Assembly: GCA_041390105.1 (NCBI GenBank) | Contig: JAWKQO010000001.1 | Coordinates: forward strand, 1,738,001-1,802,000 | Source of the DNA: Gemmatimonadota bacterium | GTDB taxonomy: Bacteria > Gemmatimonadota > Gemmatimonadetes > Longimicrobiales > Gaopeijiaceae | Direction: 5' to 3' | Length of the DNA stretch: 64,000 nt | In this document: positions 26,108 through 35,790 of the stretch, one piece after another | Layout of the letters: the number at the start of each line of letters is the position of its first letter | How positions within the stretch are numbered: the stretch's first letter is position 1 | Notes under the pieces: generated by a model | Told to the model about the DNA's origin: nothing | The model's database searches: none | The model's input: the letters and a program-made list of their open reading frames with translations, nothing else | Made by a program: the position numbers and the translations under genes

Positions 26108-27106
26108 TCAACCTCGCACGATCGAATGGGGTGCGAGGCTCACCGAGCCCTTGAATCCCTCGATCTCGGAGGACTCGCCGATCAACGACTCACCGACCTC
26201 GGAACGCAGGATGGTCGCCCCTGCCCCGACGATCGTGTCCCGCACGCGGCTCCCGACCACCCGGGCGCCCCGCTCCACGGTCACATTGGAGTCGATCACC
26301 GAGTCCTCCACGATCGCACCTTCCTCCACCCGAGCATGAGGGTGGATCTCCGATCCCCGTACGGTGGCGCGGGGGTCGACACCACCGCGCCCCGTCGACA
26401 GCAGGTGCAGGTTGGTCTCCAGCAACGTGTCGGCCTTGCCGCAGTCATACCAGCCGCCAACCGGGGCGGTGAAGAGACGCGCTCCCTTGTCGACCATGTA
26501 CTGGAAGGCGTCCGTCAGATAGTACTCGCCTCCCTTGCCCGGGTTCACGTTCTCGATCACGTGATGGATTCCCTCGAACAGGAGGGCGTGGTCCCGGATG
26601 TAGTACAGCCCGATGTTGGCCAGCTTGGAGATGGGCTCGGACGGTTTCTCGACGATCCGCTGCATGGCGTGGTGCTCGTCGGTCACGATGACGCCGAAGC
26701 GCTGATAGTCCTCCACTTCCTTGGCCCAGATGGCGCCCGCCCAGTCGGGGCCCAGCGAGCGTGCCAGGGAGAGGTCCGCCTCGAAGAGCGTGTCCACGAA
26801 GACGATGAGCAGCTCGTCGTCAGCCCAGGGTTCGGCCAACTTGACCGCGCCGGCCGTCCCATCCTGGACCTCCTGGACCACGTAGTGGACCTGCACGTCC
26901 GGATAGGCCTCGTCCATGTACTCCCGCACCCGGTCGCGCAGGTAGCCGACGATGAAGACCATCTCCTCGACACCGAGTGCCTTGAGATCGTCCAGGATGT
27001 AGCTCATGACCGGGCGGCCGGCGACCTTCACCAGCGGCTTGGGGGTCACGTGCGTAAGCGGCCTGAGCCGGGTCCCTTTCCCGGCGAGGGGGATGATGGC
27101 TTTCAT
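26108..27106 (-). CDS. Sugar-phosphate nucleotidyltransferase with beta-helix tail
   Basis: About 332 residues. The N-terminal Rossmann domain opens with PLAGKGTRLRPLTHVTPKPL, the nucleotide-binding signature of glucose-1-phosphate thymidylyl-/uridylyltransferases, and continues with the EKPSEPISKLANIG block. The C-terminal quarter is a left-handed beta-helix of hexapeptide repeats (VRGSEIHPHARVEEGAIVED). This long form resembles archaeal ST0452-like bifunctional enzymes. It makes a nucleotide-sugar, probably for glycans. Divergent from the SIMPL gene. Confidence 0.82.
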   Translation of the reverse strand: MKAIIPLAGKGTRLRPLTHVTPKPLVKVAGRPVMSYILDDLKALGVEEMVFIVGYLRDRVREYMDEAYPDVQVHYVVQEVQDGTAGAVKLAEPWADDELLIVFVDTLFEADLSLARSLGPDWAGAIWAKEVEDYQRFGVIVTDEHHAMQRIVEKPSEPISKLANIGLYYIRDHALLFEGIHHVIENVNPGKGGEYYLTDAFQYMVDKGARLFTAPVGGWYDCGKADTLLETNLHLLSTGRGGVDPRATVRGSEIHPHARVEEGAIVEDSVIDSNVTVERGARVVGSRVRDTIVGAGATILRSEVGESLIGESSEIEGFKGSVSLAPHSIVRG

Positions 27107-27249
27107 GCGGATCGGGCTTCCCTTGAACGGACCTGCGGATGGGCGTGGAGGCACGGTCGGACGTCCGGCGGGCCGTCGCAAGGGGCATGCCCCGGACGAT
27201 GTCGGGGCACGCTGGCAAACCTTGCCCCGGTTCTCGTGTACCTCTATGG

Positions 27250-28020
27250 ATGCGCTGCATGCCCAAACCCCGACGTCCCTCGGCAGCGGGCCGCAGGGGC
27301 CAGACGCTGGCCTCGCTCCCGGTTGCCCTCCTCGTCCTGGCGTCCAGCGACGCCCCACCCCTCCGCGCACAGATGCCCGAGTCTCCCGCGTTCGTGGAAG
27401 TGACCGGCACCGGCCAGATCTCCGTGAAGCCGGACCAGTCGGTCGTGACGTTCGCGGTGGAGACCGAGGCGCCCACGGCCGAAGCGGCGGCCCAGGAGAA
27501 CGCTCGGCTCATGGAGCGTGTCCTGGAGGCGGTCCGCCGTACCCGGCTGGCGGCTCTACAGGTGGGCACCCACGGCTACCAGCTCCAGCCCGTCTACCGC
27601 GCCGCGGAGGAGCCGGGGCAGGTGCCGCGGATCGGCGGATACCGGGCCCTCAACTTCGTGCGGGCCCAAGCCTCGGACGTGACCGGCGTGGGACGCCTGA
27701 TCGACGCCGCCATCGGGGCCGGGGCCAACCGTGTGGCGGGATTGGAGTTCCAGGTCGCCGACCCGGAGCCGCTTCGGCTCCAGGCGCTCGAGATGGCGGT
27801 GGCCCGGGCCCGGGGGCAGGCCGAGACCATGGCCCGCGCGCTGGGCGTGCCCTTGGGCCCGGTGCTGGAGGTCCACGGAGGCGCGGAGAGCGGCGGGCCT
27901 TTCCGACCCTACCTTGCCCGTGAGATGATGGTGGCCGACACTCCGATCGAGGCGGGCGACCAGCAGATCACCGCAACGGTGACCGTTCGCTTCGCCCTCC
28001 AGACGCACCCGGACCCATGA
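27250..28020 (+). CDS. SIMPL-domain (DUF541) exported protein
   Basis: About 256 residues. A signal peptide ends near LRAQMP, followed by a SIMPL/DUF541 domain beginning VEVTGTGQISVKPDQSVVTF, the diagnostic N-terminal pattern, and ending QQITATVTVRFAL. Related proteins (YggE, BP26) sit in the periplasm and form channel-like rings; function is unclear. The stop overlaps the start of the DUF1499 gene. ATG at 27250 and 27259 are both possible; the earlier one gives a better basic N-region. Confidence 0.78.
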   Translation: MRCMPKPRRPSAAGRRGQTLASLPVALLVLASSDAPPLRAQMPESPAFVEVTGTGQISVKPDQSVVTFAVETEAPTAEAAAQENARLMERVLEAVRRTRLAALQVGTHGYQLQPVYRAAEEPGQVPRIGGYRALNFVRAQASDVTGVGRLIDAAIGAGANRVAGLEFQVADPEPLRLQALEMAVARARGQAETMARALGVPLGPVLEVHGGAESGGPFRPYLAREMMVADTPIEAGDQQITATVTVRFALQTHPDP

Positions 28021-28475
28021 TGTCCCGTCTCATCCGCGCCCTGACGCGCAACCAGGCCCAGACCCACCCGGCCGCTCGGGATCCACGGCTGCGGGGCCGG
28101 CGCTATGCCATTCCCTTCGATCGGGTCTGGAACGTCGCCACACTGCTGGCCGACCAGGGGCTCCCGGGGTGGCGGGTGACGTCCTGGAACGATCGCGAAG
28201 GGCTGATCAAGGCCGAGGCACGGGCGGGAGTGTTCCGCTGGACGGACGAAGTGACCATCCGCATCACGCTGGACGAGAACGCACAGACACGGGTGGACCT
28301 GACCTCGCGCTCCAAGGTGGGGAAGGCCGACTTCGGCATGAACGCCCGCCGCATCGAGACCTTCCTTCGTGAGCTGGACCAGCGTCTGGAGGCTGCCCCG
28401 GACGAGATCCTGGAGACCAGCGCCGGCCGACCCCAGCGTTCCGGCTCGTCCTCGTCGATCGGCCTTCGCGCCTGA
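28017..28475 (+). CDS. DUF1499-family protein
   Basis: A 152-residue protein whose central part (FDRVWNVATLLADQGLPGWR, DEVTIRITLDENAQTRVDL, SRSKVGKADFGMNARRIETFL) matches DUF1499, a small family of unknown biochemical role. No signal peptide or membrane helix is evident. The ATG overlaps the SIMPL stop (ATGATG), so the two are coupled. The Ser-rich tail is probably disordered. Confidence 0.78.
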   Translation: MMSRLIRALTRNQAQTHPAARDPRLRGRRYAIPFDRVWNVATLLADQGLPGWRVTSWNDREGLIKAEARAGVFRWTDEVTIRITLDENAQTRVDLTSRSKVGKADFGMNARRIETFLRELDQRLEAAPDEILETSAGRPQRSGSSSSIGLRA

Positions 28476-28504
28476 CCGACCTCTGGTCGCTCCTCCCCCC
28501 GGCC

Positions 28505-28521
28505 CGGGGCACAGTGCCCCG
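28505..28521. terminator. Palindromic hairpin between convergent genes
   Basis: CGGGGCAC-A-GTGCCCCG is a perfect palindrome lying 29 nt after the DUF1499 stop and 9 nt before the symporter stop on the other strand. A bidirectional terminator is likely, though no T-run is present on either side. Confidence 0.5.
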
Positions 28522-28530
28522 AGAAGCCCC

Positions 28531-29832
28531 TCAGCGCGTCGGCGCCATCTCCAGCTTGTGATCGACCGGGTGGGGCTCGATGGTCTCGCCCTCGCTGCGC
28601 GCGATGACGGTCGAGGCCGTCAGGTCACCCGTGACATTCACTGCGGTCCGCAGCATATCGAGGATCCGGTCCACGCCCAGGATGAGCGCGATGCCCGCCT
28701 GGATGTGCGCGCCCAAGCCTACCGCATTCAACACGATGATGAGCGTGATGATGCCTGCGCTGGGAACGCCCGCAGCGCCGATGGAGGCCAGGGTGGCGGT
28801 AAGGACCACGGTCGCCTGATCGGCCAGCGTGAGGTCGATGCCGTAGATCTGGGCGATGAACATGACCGCTACCGCCTGGTAAAGCGCAGTCCCGTCCATG
28901 TTGATGGTCGCGCCGAGGGGCAGGACGAAGCTGGCCACCTCGTTGGACACACCGATGTCTTCCTCCGCGGTCTCGATCGTGACCGGCAGTGTGGCGTTCG
29001 AAGACGAGGTGCTGAAGGCGATCAGCTGCGCCTTGCTGGCCCGCCGCAGGAACTGCAGCGGATTCAGCTTGGACAGGACCTTTACGATCGACATGTACGT
29101 GAGAAACACGTGCAGCAGCAGCCCGGCCACGACCGTCAACGCATAGATGAGCAGACTCTGCAGCAAGTCGAACCCGAATTGACTGACGATCGACGCGATC
29201 AGTGCGAAGACAGCCAACGGAGCCAACTTCATGACCCAATCGATCATGACCATGCTGGCTTGATTGACGCCTTCGAAGAATCGCAGCACCGCGTCCCGTT
29301 TGTCGGCGTCGATCAGCGTGATGGCGGCACCGAACATGATGGTGAAGAAGATGAGCGGCAGCAGATCCATGTTGGCCGCCGCCTGGATGGGATTGCGCGG
29401 GATCATCTCCAACAACGTCTCCACCCAGCTCGGCTTGTCGGCCGCCAGTGTCATGCTGGCCTCCGCCTGGCTTTCGAACTGCGCGGAAAGCGAGTCGCGC
29501 GTCTCGGGCTGCACGCGCGAGCCGGGGCGGACCACATTCGAGAGGAGCAACCCGATCACCACCGCGATCGCCGTGGTGGTCATATAGAACAGGACCGTCT
29601 TTCCGCCGATGCGCCCGAGCTTGCGGATGTCTCCCAAGGAGGCCGTACCGACCATGAGGCTGGCCACCACCAGCGGAACCACGATCATGGTGATCATGCG
29701 GATCCAGGCGGTGCCGATGGGCTCGATGGAACCGAAGAAGGACTGGAGCCAGGTCAAACCCAGGACGTTGGCGACGAACCCGGCCAATACGCCCGCGGCC
29801 AGCGCGATGAGGATCTTGGTATGAAGCGGCAC
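28531..29832 (-). CDS. Dicarboxylate/amino acid:cation symporter (DAACS family)
   Basis: About 433 residues of the GltP/DctA family. Hallmarks are the serine-rich hairpin FSTSSSNATLPVTIE, the substrate/ion motif LPLGATINMDGTALYQ and the second hairpin region ASIGAAGVPSAGIITL. It takes up glutamate, aspartate or C4-dicarboxylates with Na+ or H+. The GTG start at 29832 gives the normal N-terminus (PLHTKILIALAAGVLAGF); the frame is open upstream but adds an implausible leader. Divergent from a lipoprotein gene. Confidence 0.92.
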   Translation of the reverse strand: MPLHTKILIALAAGVLAGFVANVLGLTWLQSFFGSIEPIGTAWIRMITMIVVPLVVASLMVGTASLGDIRKLGRIGGKTVLFYMTTTAIAVVIGLLLSNVVRPGSRVQPETRDSLSAQFESQAEASMTLAADKPSWVETLLEMIPRNPIQAAANMDLLPLIFFTIMFGAAITLIDADKRDAVLRFFEGVNQASMVMIDWVMKLAPLAVFALIASIVSQFGFDLLQSLLIYALTVVAGLLLHVFLTYMSIVKVLSKLNPLQFLRRASKAQLIAFSTSSSNATLPVTIETAEEDIGVSNEVASFVLPLGATINMDGTALYQAVAVMFIAQIYGIDLTLADQATVVLTATLASIGAAGVPSAGIITLIIVLNAVGLGAHIQAGIALILGVDRILDMLRTAVNVTGDLTASTVIARSEGETIEPHPVDHKLEMAPTR

Positions 29833-29903
29833 GATCTCGGGGCTGTGGGAAAAGAGATCGCGCCAACATAGATTCGGGCTTCCGCTTCGGCAACCGAGGA
29901 GTC

Positions 29904-30860
29904 GTGAGGAACCATCCACCCAACGCATTGCGCCGTATCACGCTGCCAGTGGTCTTGGCGCTGTTCGCGTGCTCGGACGGGGAAGCGCCTCCGAGCGCGG
30001 CTCCGCCGGCGGCGGCGCTGCCCAACGAAGAGAGCACCGAAGGGCCTGGGCGAAGCTACGAGCGCACGCTGATCTTCCTCTCGTACGACGCGGACGAGCC
30101 ACTCGTGCTTCCCTGGGCATTCGATGCGCGCACGCGTCCCGGAAGTGTGGAGCGCCAGGTGGCCGCGTGGCTTTTCCGTTCCGATGCGTGGGAGCAGTTC
30201 TTCGCCGCCGAGTGGTCTTCCCCGCCCAGTCGCGCGCCTTGGCGACTTCTTCCACACGAGGGCATGGGCCTGGTGGTGGGCGAGAACGACAACGTGGAGC
30301 ACGTGTTGTTCCGCCAGCCCCCCAACGAGTTGGACCTGATCGTGACCGACGAACAGTCGGACTGGAGCGGGCCGCGCGGCGAAGAGATCCGGGTACTCAC
30401 CGGGGCCCTGGGTCTCACCGGCCAAGCGACCCAAGGCAGCGTCATCGACCTGAGTCGAAACTGGCGGCCCGCGGAGCGCACGCCCGGCGATTGGCTCATT
30501 CTGGCCAGCGGCGACTCGGTGCACGTGATCCTGGAAGGGGAGGGGCTCGGGGCCGCGGCCACCTACCGCGGATGGGCCCGCGTCGACGACATCGAAACGC
30601 AGTGGCCCGCGCTTTCCGTAGAGTGGTCGGAGGTGCGGTCCTTCGAGCCGGCCCGCCGGGACGTGCCCAATCAGTGGTCGCTGGCCACCTCCGACGAGGA
30701 GTTGAGCGGCGAGGTGCGGGTGCGCGCCTCGCGTTTGCAGGCGGGCACAGCGGACGCGCCTCAGCTCCCGGTCGAGGCGTTGTTTCTGCTGGAGGGGTCG
30801 GTCACGCTCTACGGCGTCGAGTATCCGATCCTGGGCCTGGCCATCCACTCCCAATCGTGA
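29904..30860 (+). CDS. Hypothetical lipoprotein
   Basis: A 318-residue exported protein. The GTG start has GAGGAG upstream; the signal peptide ends with lipobox LALFACSD, followed by a Pro/Ala linker and a globular domain with no recognised family. The middle holds EGMGLVVGENDNVEHVLFRQ and GDWLILASGDSVHVILEGEG. It is followed closely by the DUF445 gene on the same strand, which may be cotranscribed. Confidence 0.65.
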   Translation: MRNHPPNALRRITLPVVLALFACSDGEAPPSAAPPAAALPNEESTEGPGRSYERTLIFLSYDADEPLVLPWAFDARTRPGSVERQVAAWLFRSDAWEQFFAAEWSSPPSRAPWRLLPHEGMGLVVGENDNVEHVLFRQPPNELDLIVTDEQSDWSGPRGEEIRVLTGALGLTGQATQGSVIDLSRNWRPAERTPGDWLILASGDSVHVILEGEGLGAAATYRGWARVDDIETQWPALSVEWSEVRSFEPARRDVPNQWSLATSDEELSGEVRVRASRLQAGTADAPQLPVEALFLLEGSVTLYGVEYPILGLAIHSQS

Positions 30861-30882
30861 TCCGACGGAAAGGCGGACGACG

Positions 30883-32466
30883 TTGAGCCACGACTGGATC
30901 GGCGCCCTCATCACGATCGCGTTCGGCGCCCTGGCCGGCGGTCTCACCAATACCGTCGCGATCTGGATGCTCTTCCACCCCTACGAGCCTCCGCGCCTGG
31001 GGCGCGTACCCCTCCGGTTCCTGCATGGGGCCGTGCCCAAGAACCAGGCCCGACTCGCGGCGGCCATCGGGCGCACCGTGGGCGAACGGTTGCTCACCGA
31101 GGAGGACCTGGCCCGCATCCTCGCCGCCCCCGAGTTCCGTGAGGCGTTCGACGATCGACTGGCCGTGTTCCTGGACGCGCTGCTGCGAGTCGAGCGTGGC
31201 TCGTTGCGCTCCATCCTTCCGGACACGGTGCGTCCGGAGCTCGAGCGGCTGGTGGTGGAGGCCGTGGATTTCGCCGTCGATCGACTCGAGGCCCATGTGC
31301 GCTCCCCGTCGTTCGTGGTGCAGGTGGAGGACCGGGCCGAAGCCCTCTACGAACGAGTGCGCCAGGAACCGCTGGCGGAGCTGCTCACCCCCGAACGGCA
31401 GGCCAGTCTCAGCGAGCTGACGGCGGATTGGTTGCGGGATGCCACAGCCAGCTCGGCGTTCCGCAGCGCCGTACGCGAATACATCGAGCGCTCCGCGGAG
31501 CGGATGTTGGCCGAGGGTCGAACGTTTCAGGAGATCCTACCCGCCGGGTTGGTCGCCTCGCTGGAGCGCGCGGTGGCCGGGTATCTCCCACTGGCCATCC
31601 AACGGCTCGGCCGCCTGCTCGAGGACCCCGTCACGCGGTTGCGTTTCCAGCGGGCCATCCACGATCTCCTGCGTCGCTTCATGCAGGATCTCAAGTTCCA
31701 CCAGCGCATCGTGGCCAAGCTGGTGATGACCGACGACGCGGTCGACCGCGTGCTGGCCGCCATCGAGAAGGAAGGCGCCGATCGTCTGAGCGAGATGTTG
31801 CGCGAGCCGGAGATCCAGCAGGCCATGTCCCGGGGCGTCAACGACGCGTTCGTCGACCTGCTGGGGCGGCCCGTGCGCTCCGTGCTGGGCGCCCCCGGCG
31901 ACGAGAGTGTGCATCAGGCCATCGAGACGCTCACCGATTGGGTGCTGCGTATGGCCGACGACCCGCGTACCCGCACCTTCCTGACCGAGCGGCTCGGCCG
32001 GGCGCTGTCAGGCCTGAGCGAGCGCACCTGGGGCGACCTTCTGGGACGGGTGCCTCCGGAGCGGTTCGCGGGGTGGCTGGTGGAGGCGGCCCGTACCGAG
32101 ACGGCCATGCGGTTCGCTCGCGAGGGTCTGCACCGGATGGCCACGTCCCTGCTCGACCGCCCCCTGGGCCGGCCCCACGACTGGTTCCCCGAGGGGGCCG
32201 TGGCTCGCGTGGAGCCCGCGCTCGGCACCGCGCTCTGGGCCTGGGTCCAGACGCAGGTCCCGGAGATCGTGCGCAGGATCGAGGTGTCGCGGCGGGTGGA
32301 GGAGAAGGTCCTGGCCTTCCCCACCGCCAAGATGGAGGAGATCGTGCGGCGGGTGACGGAGCGCGAGCTGCGCCTGATCGTGAAGCTCGGCTACCTGCTG
32401 GGCGCGATCGTCGGCTTGGTGCTCGTCGGCGTGAACGCCATCCTGCCGCGTCTGCTCGGGAGCTAG
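30883..32466 (+). CDS. DUF445-family membrane-anchored protein
   Basis: A 527-residue protein. One hydrophobic segment at each end (residues about 6-28 with GALAGGLTNTVAIWMLFHPY, and the last 25) brackets a long, alpha-helical, charged body. The N-terminal motif and architecture are those of DUF445 (YheB/YjiN-like). Function unknown. The start is TTG at 30883 with an AAGG-type site upstream; the N-terminal motif confirms the placement. Directly after the lipoprotein gene. Confidence 0.8.
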   Translation: MSHDWIGALITIAFGALAGGLTNTVAIWMLFHPYEPPRLGRVPLRFLHGAVPKNQARLAAAIGRTVGERLLTEEDLARILAAPEFREAFDDRLAVFLDALLRVERGSLRSILPDTVRPELERLVVEAVDFAVDRLEAHVRSPSFVVQVEDRAEALYERVRQEPLAELLTPERQASLSELTADWLRDATASSAFRSAVREYIERSAERMLAEGRTFQEILPAGLVASLERAVAGYLPLAIQRLGRLLEDPVTRLRFQRAIHDLLRRFMQDLKFHQRIVAKLVMTDDAVDRVLAAIEKEGADRLSEMLREPEIQQAMSRGVNDAFVDLLGRPVRSVLGAPGDESVHQAIETLTDWVLRMADDPRTRTFLTERLGRALSGLSERTWGDLLGRVPPERFAGWLVEAARTETAMRFAREGLHRMATSLLDRPLGRPHDWFPEGAVARVEPALGTALWAWVQTQVPEIVRRIEVSRRVEEKVLAFPTAKMEEIVRRVTERELRLIVKLGYLLGAIVGLVLVGVNAILPRLLGS

Positions 32467-32494
32467 AGGGCCCGCCGGCTGGCTCGCCTGGGAG

Positions 32495-32740
32495 TCAGCG
32501 ACCCCGCTTCTTCGTCTTGGCCATCTTGAAGCGGTCGGGCTCGCTTTCGCGGAGCTGGCTTCCCTGCCTTGCGCGGATCCAATCCAGCGGGGTGAACACC
32601 TTCTTCACCCGCTTCCGGATGCGGTAGGGGTTGGTCAGTGCGTCCTCGGCCTCTTCACGAGAGACGTGCGAGTCACCGGGCAGACCCAGCCAGATGCCGA
32701 ACCCGAGGGCAAGGATGCCCGCCACGATCAACAGAATCAT
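32495..32740 (-). CDS. Small single-pass membrane protein
   Basis: About 81 residues: an N-terminal membrane helix (ILLIVAGILALGFGIWLGL) followed by a basic cytoplasmic tail ending KMAKTKKRGR. No family recognised. An alternative GTG at 32779 would add 13 residues. No strong ribosome site precedes either start, so confidence is moderate. Confidence 0.5.
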   Translation of the reverse strand: MILLIVAGILALGFGIWLGLPGDSHVSREEAEDALTNPYRIRKRVKKVFTPLDWIRARQGSQLRESEPDRFKMAKTKKRGR

Positions 32741-32834
32741 GCGTGGTCGGCCGGCTGCGAGGCGAGAGTGGGCGGGCACACTCCGGGGCTTTGGCTACCG
32801 CAGCCACACCTCCGGAGGCTGACCACCAGTGAAA

Positions 32835-32984
32835 CTAGTCCTTCGAGAAGCGCTCGAAGACCATCATGGCCAGCCCGATCGAGCAGATGATCGCGACGGC
32901 GTTGGTGCCGACCGCGACCAGGCCGACGACGGACCAGAACACGGCGTGCGTGAAGACGTATCCGCCAGGTACCAGGTTGCCCAT
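32835..32984 (-). CDS. Small hydrophobic membrane protein (49 residues)
   Basis: A short gene with start ATG at 32984, stop TAG at 32837-32835, and a GAGGAA ribosome site about 8 nt upstream. The product begins MGNLVPGGYVF, has one long hydrophobic span (AVFWSVVGLVAVGTNAVAII continuing to about residue 42) and ends in FERFSKD. Nothing similar comes to mind. It lies between two other minus-strand genes that encode membrane proteins. Real expression is likely but unproven. Confidence 0.55.
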   Translation of the reverse strand: MGNLVPGGYVFTHAVFWSVVGLVAVGTNAVAIICSIGLAMMVFERFSKD

Positions 32985-33252
32985 GCAGCGCTTCCTCGAG
33001 GGTTCGTGGGAACCCCGGAATATGGGCCGGACCCGGGGCGGAGTTCAAGGCTGGCTCAGGGCACCTCCGCCGCGGACCCCGTGGGGCCTTACGACCGCGA
33101 AACCGCGGCCTGGTGGCCGGCCGGCGCTTCGGACACGTCGACCCGGTGGTGGCGCTGCCCAGCGACTGACGGCCTAGCGATGGAGTTCAAAGGGCCCGGG
33201 CGCCGCCAGCAGGCGCCTGCGCGCCGGGCATCCCCCTTCTTCAATGCCCCTG

Positions 33253-35007
33253 CTAGACCTCGATCTCGCGGATCTTGCGGGCACCCGCGCGCAGCGGCGT
33301 GATCGTCGCCACCACCGTCAGGAGGAACGCGCCGGTCAGGCCCAGCACCACGGGCCACACGTTCTGGGGGCTTCCGTCCAGACGACTCTTGAGGAACACG
33401 TACACGGGCCAGGCCTCCAGCAGCACCAGAGCCGCCAAGTAGCCCACCGCGGTCATCATGAACAACAGGCCGCCGAACGACGTGGGGATCTCCGCCGCGT
33501 TCTCGGTCTCGAAGTTGGGATGCAGGGCCCCGAAGCCGAGCGCGAGCGCGGTCAGGGCCACCGTCACACCCACCATGGTGATGCCCGAGAGGAGATGCAG
33601 GAAAAGGCTCGTCTGCAGGATGAGGTTGGTGCCGACGATGAGGGGCACGGCGATCACGAGCAGCGGCACGCAGCCCACCCAATACTTGGACCAGAACACA
33701 CGCTTGATGTCGAGCGGCGCGGAGCGCAGGAGCCAAAGCATCCGGCCTTCCAGGGACATGGCCGGAAAGACGAACCGCGCAGCGATGGCCGCGATGACGA
33801 ACCCCGCCAGCCCCAGGTTCAGGAACGAGATCAGGTTGATGAGAAAGAAGGAGAGCTGCTCGCCGGTGTACAGCGGCAGCGACCGTATGTTGTAGACATA
33901 GACCACGACCAGCACACCCAACAGGATGAGTTGGGACCACTGGGTGGCATCCCGGAAGAAGACGCGGATCTCCTTGACGATCAACTGACGGGTGGTCAGG
34001 TCGAGCCCGCCCAGGACTCTCTCCAGGGAGCGCGAGCGCCGCCGTCCCGAGAGCTGCTCCGCGCCTTCCTGGGCCCGGGTGAACCCCGACCGGTAGTAGC
34101 GACCGTGCAGCCAGGCGCCCACGACCACCAACGCCGCCGCGGTGCTGAGCAGAAGCAGGAAGGGAAGCAGATCGAAGCGACCGCGCAGGAAGCCCAGCAG
34201 CGTATCGGCAGCCCACTCACTGGGGAGCCACGGTGAGGTGGGGGCGCGCAGCACCGCGAGGAAGTCCACCAGATCGCGGAACTCGTCCGGCCGCACCAGC
34301 CGCTCGGGGCGCAGGAATCGGAACAGGGCCACCACACCCGCTGCGGTGAAGAGGCCAATCAGGGCGAGCAGGTCACGCGTGCGACGCGCTGGGAAGACGT
34401 TGACCAGCAGCAGCGTCGTGGCCGAGCCCACGACAGCCGGAATGGTCAACAGGGCCGCCATCACCGTCAGGACCAACGGGAGGTAGAGCGGGCCTGCCCC
34501 GTAGGCCACGCCGTACGCCGCGAACAGTGGGACGGCGAGGAGCGCCACCATCCAAGAGGAGTTGACGCCGGTCTCCAGCAGGCGGGCCCCATACACCCGC
34601 AGCGGATCGAGCGGCGCGGCCATCAACAGCTCGAGGTCACGGGCGAGGAAGAAGGTGGAGAGCGCAGAGATGACGTTGGAGAGCAGCAGGATGGACATGA
34701 ACGTCAACAGCGCCAATCCTAGCAGCTTACCCGCCAGGAGGTCCCCTACGCCCTGCGTCCCCCGAAAGTACAGCAGCATCCGGAAGATCACCGCGAAGAT
34801 GAAAGCCCAGAAGAAGAGTGCGACGCCACCGAAGACCACCCCCTTGGCCAGGCGTGCCTCATCCGTGCGCGCCCGGTTCAGCCGCCCCCGGATCTTGGCC
34901 CCGATCAGCCAACCGAGGCCGGGGTCGACCGTTCGCACCGCCAACTCGGTGCGATGATCGGCGATGCGGCCGTCATCGATCCCCAGGGCGGCGGAGACGC
35001 CGGTCAT
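33253..35007 (-). CDS. ABC-2-type exporter permease
   Basis: A 584-residue polytopic protein with about twelve hydrophobic segments in two halves, split by a charged linker around residues 325-345. It corresponds to the large 'putative ABC exporter' permeases that pair with a CcmA-like ATPase. The ATG at 35007 overlaps the ATPase stop codon (ATGA). It probably exports a substrate made or processed by the neighbouring transglutaminase operon. Substrate unknown. Confidence 0.75.
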   Translation of the reverse strand: MTGVSAALGIDDGRIADHRTELAVRTVDPGLGWLIGAKIRGRLNRARTDEARLAKGVVFGGVALFFWAFIFAVIFRMLLYFRGTQGVGDLLAGKLLGLALLTFMSILLLSNVISALSTFFLARDLELLMAAPLDPLRVYGARLLETGVNSSWMVALLAVPLFAAYGVAYGAGPLYLPLVLTVMAALLTIPAVVGSATTLLLVNVFPARRTRDLLALIGLFTAAGVVALFRFLRPERLVRPDEFRDLVDFLAVLRAPTSPWLPSEWAADTLLGFLRGRFDLLPFLLLLSTAAALVVVGAWLHGRYYRSGFTRAQEGAEQLSGRRRSRSLERVLGGLDLTTRQLIVKEIRVFFRDATQWSQLILLGVLVVVYVYNIRSLPLYTGEQLSFFLINLISFLNLGLAGFVIAAIAARFVFPAMSLEGRMLWLLRSAPLDIKRVFWSKYWVGCVPLLVIAVPLIVGTNLILQTSLFLHLLSGITMVGVTVALTALALGFGALHPNFETENAAEIPTSFGGLLFMMTAVGYLAALVLLEAWPVYVFLKSRLDGSPQNVWPVVLGLTGAFLLTVVATITPLRAGARKIREIEV

Positions 35008-35786
35008 CCGGCCAGCGCTCCCGTCACCCCGGTCAGCACGTCCGCGATGTCACTGCCACCGGTGACCTTCAGGAAGATCTCCTCCAGGCCGGCACCGCCC
35101 GCCTCCGCTTGGGTGCGCAGCTCGTCCATGGTGCCCTGCGCGATGATGCGACCCGCGTTGATGATGGCGATGTGGTCACAGAGCGCCTCGGCCACCTCGA
35201 GTGTGTGGGTGGACAGGAACACCGTGCCCCCGTTGTCGGCATAGGTCCGGAAGAGATCCTTGAGCAGCTTCGCGGAGCGAGGGTCCAGGCCGACCATGGG
35301 CTCGTCCACCACGATCAGCTCCGGCTCGTGTACCAGCGCCGAGGTGATCAGCAGCTTCTGTCGCATCCCGTGCGAGTAGCTCTCGATCAGGTCGTCCTTG
35401 CGGTCCCGCAACTGGAAGAGGTCCAGTAGTCGATCGGCGCGGTCCTCGGTGCCGTTTCCGTTCCGGCCCCAGAGACCGGCCACGAAGCGGAGGAACTCGG
35501 AGCCACTCAGCTTCTCGTAGAGGTAGGGGCGGTCCGGGATGTAGCCGATCTTCATCTTGGCGGCCTCGGCGTCCTGCTCCACGTCGACCCCACCGATCCG
35601 GACGTGTCCGCTGCTGGGCCTCAGGACTCCGGCCACCATCCGGATCGTGGTGGTCTTCCCCGCGCCGTTCGGCCCCAGGAATCCGAAGATGCGCCCCTGG
35701 GGCACCTGGAAGCTGAGCCCTTTCACGGCTTCGAACTTCCCGTAGCGCTTGACGACCTGGTCCAGCTCGATCATGGGCCGTTGCAT
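35004..35786 (-). CDS. ABC transporter ATP-binding protein
   Basis: About 260 residues, the nucleotide-binding subunit of the adjacent ABC-2 exporter. Walker A is GPNGAGKTTT, the signature region is SYSHGMRQKLLI (degenerate LSGGQ, common in this CcmA/DRA-like subfamily), and Walker B is LIVVDEPMVGLD, followed by the H-loop STHTLE. The start at 35786 lies 4 nt after the transglutaminase stop and has GGAGAG upstream; ATG at 35774 is also possible. Confidence 0.88.
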   Translation of the reverse strand: MQRPMIELDQVVKRYGKFEAVKGLSFQVPQGRIFGFLGPNGAGKTTTIRMVAGVLRPSSGHVRIGGVDVEQDAEAAKMKIGYIPDRPYLYEKLSGSEFLRFVAGLWGRNGNGTEDRADRLLDLFQLRDRKDDLIESYSHGMRQKLLITSALVHEPELIVVDEPMVGLDPRSAKLLKDLFRTYADNGGTVFLSTHTLEVAEALCDHIAIINAGRIIAQGTMDELRTQAEAGGAGLEEIFLKVTGGSDIADVLTGVTGALAG

Positions 35787-35790
35787 GCCT

